Shown in pieces: positions 58,673 to 64,000 of a stretch of 64,000 bases of DNA (position 1 is the first letter of the stretch; each line of letters opens with the position of its first letter). Origin of the DNA: Mycobacterium bourgelatii (GTDB taxonomy: Bacteria > Actinomycetota > Actinomycetes > Mycobacteriales > Mycobacteriaceae); assembly GCF_010723575.1 (NCBI RefSeq), contig NZ_BLKZ01000001.1:1302001-1366000 (forward strand). Reading direction: 5' to 3'. The position numbers and the translations under genes are program-made. Under the pieces are notes generated by a model. That model was given only the letters and a program-made list of their open reading frames with translations. It searched no databases and had not been told where the DNA came from.

Positions 58673-60055
58673 GTGTCATATGTGTTTGCATTGCCGGAAG
58701 TGGTGTCGGCCGCGGCCACGGATGTGGCCTCGATCGGTTCGGTCGTCGCGACGGCAAACCAGGGCGTGGCAGCTGCCACCACGGAAGTACTGGCCGCGGC
58801 CCAGGATGAGGTGTCAGCGGCGATCTCGGCACTTTTCTCCGCCCACGGTCAGGGCTATCAAGCGTTCAGCGCGCAGGCGGCGACATTTCATGCGGAGTTT
58901 GTGCGGGCACTCAACAACGCGGCCGGGTCGTATGCCAGCGCTGAGGCGGCCAGCGCCTCCGTCTTGCAGAACTTCGAGCTCGTCGGGCAGGAAATCCTGC
59001 AGGCCCCCACGAACGTTGCCACCGGATTCGCCCGAGTGGCCAACTACTTCTTCACCGAGATCGTCGGTGCGCCGGCCGCCCCGCCGTTTCCCGCCACCGA
59101 GGCGGGGACCTTCACCGGCGTGCCGTCGATCATCAACAGACTTGAAACCGCCGCGCTGTACCCCGTGAAGCCGCTGCTGGCGTTGTCCGGACTCGAATCG
59201 GGAATTGCGATGCCGAGCAATCCGCTGCTGCAGCTGCTTGCCAGCGACATCCCGCCGCTGTCGTGGTTCATCGGCAACTCCCCGCCACCGTTCTTGAACC
59301 TGCTGTTGGGTGAAACGGTCCAGTTCTACAGCAGCGACGGCATGCGAATCGTGCAGATCACACCGATGAACCCCACCGGCGAAAATGTGGTCGCCATTCA
59401 CGGCGGTGCGTTCATCTTCCCGCCGTCGTTCCTGCACTGGATCCATTACTCGGTGATGGCCCACCAGACCGGCGCGACCATTCAGGTGCCGATTTACCCG
59501 CTGCTGCAGGAGGGCGGTACCGCCGGGTTGGTGGTACCTCAGCTGGCTAGCTTCATCGACTCGCAGGTCACCGCGCACGGCGCCGCCAACGTCAGCGTGA
59601 TCGGCGACTCCGCGGGCGGCAACCTCGCGCTCGCCGCGGTCAACCACATGGTCGGCCTCGGCAACCCCGTGCCTTCGAGAATGGTGCTGCTGTCGCCCTG
59701 GCTAGACCTGACGATGACCAACCCCAACATCGCCTTCGTTCAGGATCCGCTGCTCCCGTGGGGGCCCGCGATACAGATCGGCAAGGTGTGGGCTGGCGGT
59801 CTGCCGGTGACCGACCCGTTGGTCAGCCCGCTGTACGGAACGAATTTCGCCGGGCTCCCGCCGACATTCGTGTACTCCGGCAACCTCGACATTCTGTCGC
59901 CCGACGTATTCCGCCTGCAGCAAACCGCCATCAGCCAAACCGCGCCGATCTCGTTCGTCTTGGCCAACGGCCAAATCCACGACTGGCTCATCCTCACCCT
60001 CGACGGTCTGCGGTACTGGCCGCAGATCAACCAGCAGCTTGGTATCGCGGCCTGA
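58673..60055 (+). CDS. lipY: PE-domain triacylglycerol lipase LipY (closest to Rv3097c)
   Basis: This 460-residue protein is the copy most like M. tuberculosis LipY (437 residues), because it alone has the long linker (TGFARVANYFFTEIVGAP and then LYPVKPLLALSGLESGIAMP). The PE domain ends with YASAE. The lipase triad is Ser313 in GDSAGG, Asp406 in GNLDI and His436 in QIHDW; the oxyanion HGG is at 243-245. LipY hydrolyses long-chain triacylglycerol and is exported by ESX-5. An extra loop (MTNPNIAFVQDPLLPWGPAI) after the LSPWLD block distinguishes it from the other three. The start is GTG at 58673. Confidence 0.93.
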   Translation: MSYVFALPEVVSAAATDVASIGSVVATANQGVAAATTEVLAAAQDEVSAAISALFSAHGQGYQAFSAQAATFHAEFVRALNNAAGSYASAEAASASVLQNFELVGQEILQAPTNVATGFARVANYFFTEIVGAPAAPPFPATEAGTFTGVPSIINRLETAALYPVKPLLALSGLESGIAMPSNPLLQLLASDIPPLSWFIGNSPPPFLNLLLGETVQFYSSDGMRIVQITPMNPTGENVVAIHGGAFIFPPSFLHWIHYSVMAHQTGATIQVPIYPLLQEGGTAGLVVPQLASFIDSQVTAHGAANVSVIGDSAGGNLALAAVNHMVGLGNPVPSRMVLLSPWLDLTMTNPNIAFVQDPLLPWGPAIQIGKVWAGGLPVTDPLVSPLYGTNFAGLPPTFVYSGNLDILSPDVFRLQQTAISQTAPISFVLANGQIHDWLILTLDGLRYWPQINQQLGIAA

Positions 60056-60074
60056 TTGCAAGTCACGCGAAGCT

Positions 60075-60088
60075 GACCAATATTGGTC
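60075..60088. promoter_or_regulatory. Perfect 14-base palindrome over the murQ-fusion promoter
   Basis: GACCAAT-ATTGGTC ends two bases before the GTG start at 60091 and covers a CAATAT hexamer at -13 to -8. A protein bound here would block initiation directly. It is not the TGGTCTAGACCA word of DasR-type regulators, although the half-site TGGTC recurs. Confidence 0.55.
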
Positions 60089-60090
60089 GG

Positions 60091-61806
60091 GTGATCCTTT
60101 CCGTCGACCTCGGCAAGACGTCGTGCCGAGCGGCTGGAGGCGGCCGCAGGGTCGAGGGGGCCGGGGCGCCGGGCCTCGCGGCGCCGGGAGGCGTGCGGGC
60201 GGCGGAGGCATCGATCCTTGCCGTGGCCGGGCAGTTCGGGCCCATCGAAGAGGTGATCGTGGGTGCCGCCGGAGCGTTGGCGAACCCCGATGCGGCACGC
60301 GCGCTGGGCGAGGCGCTGCTGCGTTCACTACGGGCCCAGCGGGTCGCGGTCACCAGTGACAGCGTGATCGCCCATGCCGGCGCGCTGGATGGCAAGCCGG
60401 GCGCGGTGCTCCTCGTGGGCACCGGCGTCGTCGCGCTCTCGATCGACGCCGACGGCGCCTTGCGAACAGCCGACGGCTGGGGTCCATGGCTGGGCGACGA
60501 GGGCGGTGGCGCCTGGATCGGAACGGCCGGGTTGCGCGCGGCGCTGCGGGCTTTCGACGGCCGCGGACCGGCCACCGCGTTGTTCGACGCCGCATCCGCC
60601 CGCTTCGGTCCGCCGCGAACTTGGCCGGGACAGCTCGCCGATCCTGCCTCCCTCGCGTCGTTCGCGCCGGAAGTTTTGGCCGCGAACGACGACGCCGTGG
60701 CGTCGGCAATTGTTAGCGCCGCGGCGGAGTCGCTGGTCGCGACCGCGCACGCGGTGGGGGGTGGGCCGGTGACGATGGTCGGCGGCCTCGCCGGGGTGGA
60801 AACGCTGCGCGAGCGACTCGACCTCGTCGCGCCCGTTGGTGACGCCCTCGACGGCACGCTGCGGCTCAGCGCGATCCACGAGCCGCACGTGATCCGGCTG
60901 CGGGCGGGTGCCGTTCCCGACCGGCTGGACGCGCTAGCGACCGAGGCCGCAAGGCCCGGACTCGACGACCTCGATGCGCGGCCGATCGGTGAGATCGTCG
61001 CGCTGCTCGTCGCCGCCGAGGGCGACGCACACAGCGCACTGCGGGCGGCAATCCCACGGATTACGGCGGCGGCGGAGGCGATCGCAGCGCGACTGGACCG
61101 CGGTGGTCGCCTGATTTATGCCGGTGCCGGGACACCGGGCCGGCTCGGTGTGCTCGACGCCGCCGAGTGCGGGCCGACCTTCAACACCGACCTGGTGCGT
61201 GGCGTGATCGCGGGCGGGCCGGCGGCGCTGACCATGGCGATCGACGGCGCGGAAGACATTTTCGACCCGGCGGACCTAGCCGATGTGACCGCAGCCGATG
61301 CGGTGGTGGGCATTGCGGCGTCCGGCCGCACACCGTACGTGCTTGGGGCGCTTGACCATGCGCGCGCGGCTGGGGCGCTGACCGTCGCCGTGGTCAACAA
61401 CGCCGGCAGTGAGGCGGCCGCCGACATCGTCATCGAACTGCTGACCGGACCAGAGGTGCTTGCCGGCTCCACCCGGCTGACGGCGGGGACAGCGCAAAAG
61501 ATTGTGCTGAACGCGATCTCGACGAGTGTGATGATCGCCCTCGGCAAGGCCTATGGACCGCGGATGGTCGACGTGCGGGCAACCAACGCGAAGCTGCGCC
61601 GCCGCACGGTGCGAATCGTTCGCGACGCGGCCGGCGTCGACGAGGAAGCTGCGACCGCCGCGTTTGCCGCTGCGGGCGGTCACGCCAAGACCGCGATCGT
61701 CGCGCTCGTTGCGGGCGTTGACGTCGCCGAGGCCGCGGTCCGGTTGGAGCGGTCGGGGGGACGCGTACGAGATGCACTGGCAGGGAAGACTTCAGGGGAG
61801 AGGTAG
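60091..61806 (+). CDS. murQ: Fused sugar kinase (BadF/NagK-like) and N-acetylmuramic acid 6-phosphate etherase MurQ
   Basis: The protein has 571 residues. The N-terminal part (1-about 290) is an ASKHA/BadF-type ATPase with the phosphate-1 loop VDLGKTSCRA, LLVGTGVVAL and GDEGGGAWIG, and is probably an N-acetylglucosamine/N-acetylmuramic acid kinase. The C-terminal part (about 300-571) is MurQ: a SIS domain with RLIYAGAGTPGRLGVLDAAECGPTF, AVVGIAASGRTPYVLGAL and TRLTAGTAQKIVLNAISTSVMI. It would phosphorylate MurNAc or anhydroMurNAc and cleave its lactyl ether, returning wall sugar to GlcNAc-6-P. The GTG start is two bases after a palindrome. The next gene overlaps by one base. Confidence 0.9.
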   Translation: MILSVDLGKTSCRAAGGGRRVEGAGAPGLAAPGGVRAAEASILAVAGQFGPIEEVIVGAAGALANPDAARALGEALLRSLRAQRVAVTSDSVIAHAGALDGKPGAVLLVGTGVVALSIDADGALRTADGWGPWLGDEGGGAWIGTAGLRAALRAFDGRGPATALFDAASARFGPPRTWPGQLADPASLASFAPEVLAANDDAVASAIVSAAAESLVATAHAVGGGPVTMVGGLAGVETLRERLDLVAPVGDALDGTLRLSAIHEPHVIRLRAGAVPDRLDALATEAARPGLDDLDARPIGEIVALLVAAEGDAHSALRAAIPRITAAAEAIAARLDRGGRLIYAGAGTPGRLGVLDAAECGPTFNTDLVRGVIAGGPAALTMAIDGAEDIFDPADLADVTAADAVVGIAASGRTPYVLGALDHARAAGALTVAVVNNAGSEAAADIVIELLTGPEVLAGSTRLTAGTAQKIVLNAISTSVMIALGKAYGPRMVDVRATNAKLRRRTVRIVRDAAGVDEEAATAAFAAAGGHAKTAIVALVAGVDVAEAAVRLERSGGRVRDALAGKTSGER

Positions 61807-63335
61807 TGCGGAAGCTTTTTCGTAAGGTCGCAGTGGCCGGAACCGTGATGGTTGCGGTCGTTACGGGTTGCTCGCACGGCGAGCCGACGCATCCGGCGAA
61901 AAGTACCAGCACTGCGTCAGCACCGACATCGCGTGCTCAAAGACCCCTGCGCGCAACGGTTCCCAAGATGCCCGATGTCGTCCCGCCACCCGGATTCGAG
62001 GCTGTCTCCAAGCTGATCAACGATGCGGTTGCGGCCGAGAAGCTACCGGGTGCCGTCCTGGTGGTCGGGCACGGCGGCAATATCGTCTTCCACGAGGCCT
62101 ACGGCGTGCGGAGGCTCGCGAGCGAACCTGGATTGGATGGAAAGCCGGCACCCGCAGACCCGATGACCGAGGACACCATCTTCGATCTGGCGTCGTTGAC
62201 CAAGCCGATTGCTACCACCACGGCCATCATGCAGCTTTACGAGCAAGGCGCGGTCCGATTCGACGATCCCGTGCAGCAGTATCTGCCTGACTTCAACTCG
62301 GCGAACGATCCACGGCGCGCTCAGGTGACCGTTCGCATGCTGCTCACGCATACCTCCGGCGAAAAGGACGATGTAGAACTCAAAGATCCGTGGGGACTGG
62401 AGCGAGCGGACAAAGCGGAGGGCTTTCGCCGCGCATTGACGACACCGCTTGAATCGGAGCCCGGGACTGTTTTTCACTACTCCGACATCAACTACATCCT
62501 GCTCGGAGCGCTGCTCGAGAAGATCACCGGCGAGACCTTGGACGTCTACGTTCAGCGAAAAGTGTTCGCACCGCTTGGTCTGCAGGAGACCAGCTACCTT
62601 CCTCCCGCCAAAGCGTGTGGGCCGCACACGATTAGGGGAGTTGCGGTCGGGTGGGCTCCCGGGGAGGAGACCGAGCCGGATGAGTGCCCAGCCGGAACCT
62701 GGAGCACCGAGCTCTTACCGCGCATCGCTCCGACGGCGCGTGACGAAGAGAATGCAGCAGATCCGAGCAAGAACCCGGACTTCAATTACCTGCTTTGGGG
62801 CACAGTGCATGACATGACGGCGCGGCGGATGGGGGGAGTGGCAGGACATGCTGGAGTGTTCTCCACGGCCCGCGACGTCAGCATCTTTGCGCAGGCTCTG
62901 CTCGACCGGCTCGCGGGTCGCCCGAGCGAGTTCCCGCTGACGCAAGCAACGTTGGAGATGATGATCTCGCCGCAGCAGCCGGGAAACACGCCGGGGCAAC
63001 TGGAGGCAGCCAACAGCGCCACCCGGGAAGCCGTTGCAACAAGACCCAATACGAGGGATCCGCTGCTCGCACCGCGCTACCCGGCGATCCCTGGACAAAA
63101 CCTGCGCGGCTTCGGTTGGGACATCGATACGCCCCTGTCCGGTGCGCGTGGCAGGGTCTTTCCCGTTGGGAGCTTCGGTCACACGGGCTTCACCGGAACC
63201 TCCATTTGGATCGACCCGACTTCGGACACCTACGTCGTACTGCTTTCGAACTCGATCCTCGTGCGAGGCAGTGCACCCATATCGGATTTGCGGGGTGAGG
63301 TCGCGACATTGGCAGCCCGGGCCCTGGGCCTGTAA
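61806..63335 (+). CDS. Serine hydrolase (beta-lactamase/PBP4B-like) lipoprotein
   Basis: The protein has 509 residues. A basic start, hydrophobic segment and VVTGC lipobox (Cys22) indicate a lipoprotein. The class C-like catalytic motifs are Ser130-x-x-Lys133 in DLASLTKP, Tyr225 in HYSDINY and the HTG triad in GSFGHTGFTG. The GTG start shares a G with the TAG stop of murQ, so the pair forms one unit. In E. coli a similar protein (YfeW/PBP4B, DD-carboxypeptidase) follows murQ-murP, which supports a role in trimming wall peptides during recycling. Other serine esterases of this fold cannot be excluded. Confidence 0.87.
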   Translation: MRKLFRKVAVAGTVMVAVVTGCSHGEPTHPAKSTSTASAPTSRAQRPLRATVPKMPDVVPPPGFEAVSKLINDAVAAEKLPGAVLVVGHGGNIVFHEAYGVRRLASEPGLDGKPAPADPMTEDTIFDLASLTKPIATTTAIMQLYEQGAVRFDDPVQQYLPDFNSANDPRRAQVTVRMLLTHTSGEKDDVELKDPWGLERADKAEGFRRALTTPLESEPGTVFHYSDINYILLGALLEKITGETLDVYVQRKVFAPLGLQETSYLPPAKACGPHTIRGVAVGWAPGEETEPDECPAGTWSTELLPRIAPTARDEENAADPSKNPDFNYLLWGTVHDMTARRMGGVAGHAGVFSTARDVSIFAQALLDRLAGRPSEFPLTQATLEMMISPQQPGNTPGQLEAANSATREAVATRPNTRDPLLAPRYPAIPGQNLRGFGWDIDTPLSGARGRVFPVGSFGHTGFTGTSIWIDPTSDTYVVLLSNSILVRGSAPISDLRGEVATLAARALGL

Positions 63336-63362
63336 CTGCCGCAACGGCAAAGTAATCCGGGC

Positions 63363-64000
63363 TCAGGCGTGCTCGAAGTGCTGGTAGTCGGGAGTTTTCC
63401 AGTAGCCGCCCCATTGCCAGCCCCGATCGGTGAAGGCGCGTTCGGCCGGGTCCCCAGGGTGGATCAGTCCCGGGTCGGTTCGGTTGCGGTCCAGGTAGTC
63501 CGCCGCGTTCCGCGGCTCGAAATAGCCGCTGACGTAGAGGCAGGGGTTGATCAACGTATTGATGTCGATGGCCCGGCCATAGGCGTGCAGGGACCATTCG
63601 TCGCTGCCCGGGATGCGCCGGCAGTTGAACGCCGACGTGTTGTTGTCCTCCATGGATGCTTCATCGTCGGCGTCCGGGTATTGGTCGACCGTACGCATCT
63701 TCTCGACCGGATAGCCCAATCGCAGCAGATCGTCGAAGATCGCGATCACGTCCGCCACCAACTCTTCGTGCACGACGAGCGCGCCGCGGTGAATCTGGCC
63801 GTCAAAACCTCTGTAGGGGAGGTCAACCCGTCGCAACTGTTCTGGTTGGACGGGACACTCCGGGCGCCAAGTGGTGCCCAGGTCGGCGGCGGTGACCGGT
63901 TGCACAGTCGCGGCAGTCGGGGTTGACGCCGGTGTTGGTGATGCGCTGGGCGCCGACGTGCTGGTCGGTGCAGCGACCGTCGATGAGGACGGCGCTACGG
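63363..64000 (-). CDS. Exported M15-family peptidase (D-alanyl-D-alanine carboxypeptidase-like), N terminus beyond the window
   Basis: The frame is open to the window edge. Its first visible residues are a Ser/Thr/Pro/Ala-rich linker (SSTVAAPTSTSAPSASPTP), as in mycobacterial lipoproteins. The peptidase domain has RVDLPYRGFDGQIHRGALVVHEEL, the zinc motif SLHAYGRAIDINTLINP (His and Asp ligands) and the C-terminal YQHFEHA with the third His. A GTG at 63905 would only give the naked domain. It is convergent with the serine hydrolase gene, so three wall-related enzymes lie side by side. Confidence 0.87.
   Translation of the reverse strand, partial: VAPSSSTVAAPTSTSAPSASPTPASTPTAATVQPVTAADLGTTWRPECPVQPEQLRRVDLPYRGFDGQIHRGALVVHEELVADVIAIFDDLLRLGYPVEKMRTVDQYPDADDEASMEDNNTSAFNCRRIPGSDEWSLHAYGRAIDINTLINPCLYVSGYFEPRNAADYLDRNRTDPGLIHPGDPAERAFTDRGWQWGGYWKTPDYQHFEHA

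Noticed and set aside
60075..60088. DasR-type operator
   Set aside because: The centre is AATATT rather than the TAGA core of DasR sites; the half-sites are in the opposite orientation.

Overview
The window comes from a slow-growing, non-tuberculous Mycobacterium. The evidence is high GC, PE-family genes, a DosR dormancy operon, the prfB-mscS-ftsEX-smpB-ssrA cluster and a LipY locus, all in the gene order of the M. tuberculosis Rv3134c-Rv3097c region. Many genes also have a TANNNT -10 box placed 8-14 bases upstream of an ATG or GTG, the mark of leaderless mycobacterial transcripts. I see no rRNA, tRNA or CRISPR array; the only RNA gene is tmRNA.

1-9,240: a hypoxia/nitric-oxide island. A partial quinol-type nitric oxide reductase (norB) diverges from a universal stress protein-dosR-dosS operon. 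Then come a nitroreductase, tgs1 (triacylglycerol synthase) with a group III truncated haemoglobin 3 bases behind it, and a coupled pair (Rv3127-like nitroreductase and Rv3129-like flavin/PNPOx protein). Three DosR-box palindromes sit in the promoters.

9,245-18,500: conserved housekeeping genes: agpS, fprA, prfB, an MscS channel, a proline-rich membrane protein, ftsE, ftsX, smpB, an MDMPI-fold protein and ssrA. The Rv3108-Rv3126 block of M. tuberculosis is absent, so agpS nearly adjoins the dormancy genes. Downstream of ssrA is a duplicated hairpin element with a 135-base period.

19,080-27,240: FKBP, a PEBP lipoprotein, a second stress protein, a small secreted protein, a crotonase and an SDR, followed by nested insertion sequences. 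An IS110-type element with a twice-frameshifted transposase was invaded near its 3' end by an IS1634/IS1549-type element, which is flanked by an exact 368-base direct repeat.

27,249-47,400: a PE-lipase, a PE protein, a class III cyclase, a self-sufficient CYP102 (P450-reductase fusion), an uncharacterised domain found both alone and fused to a pseudokinase, a GntR regulator with an MFS exporter, a PE protein with a hydrophobic tail, a two-subunit acyl-CoA dehydrogenase with a TetR regulator, and an MmpL/type III PKS/methyltransferase operon.

47,700-64,000: a flavin monooxygenase and three more PE-lipases (four LipY paralogues in all, each behind a similar TAAGCT leader). Between them are deletion scars (a cut crotonase joined to a cut FadE; an MFS remnant joined to a chloramphenicol-phosphotransferase-like tail), a TetR regulator, an F420-type oxidoreductase, a CHAP hydrolase and a PE protein. 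The window ends with a cell-wall recycling pair, a sugar kinase-MurQ fusion and a penicillin-binding-like serine hydrolase, and a partial M15 peptidase.

Read together, the DosR module senses hypoxia/NO, removes NO (NorB and possibly the haemoglobin) and stores lipid (Tgs1), while the LipY family could release that lipid; the last link is inference.
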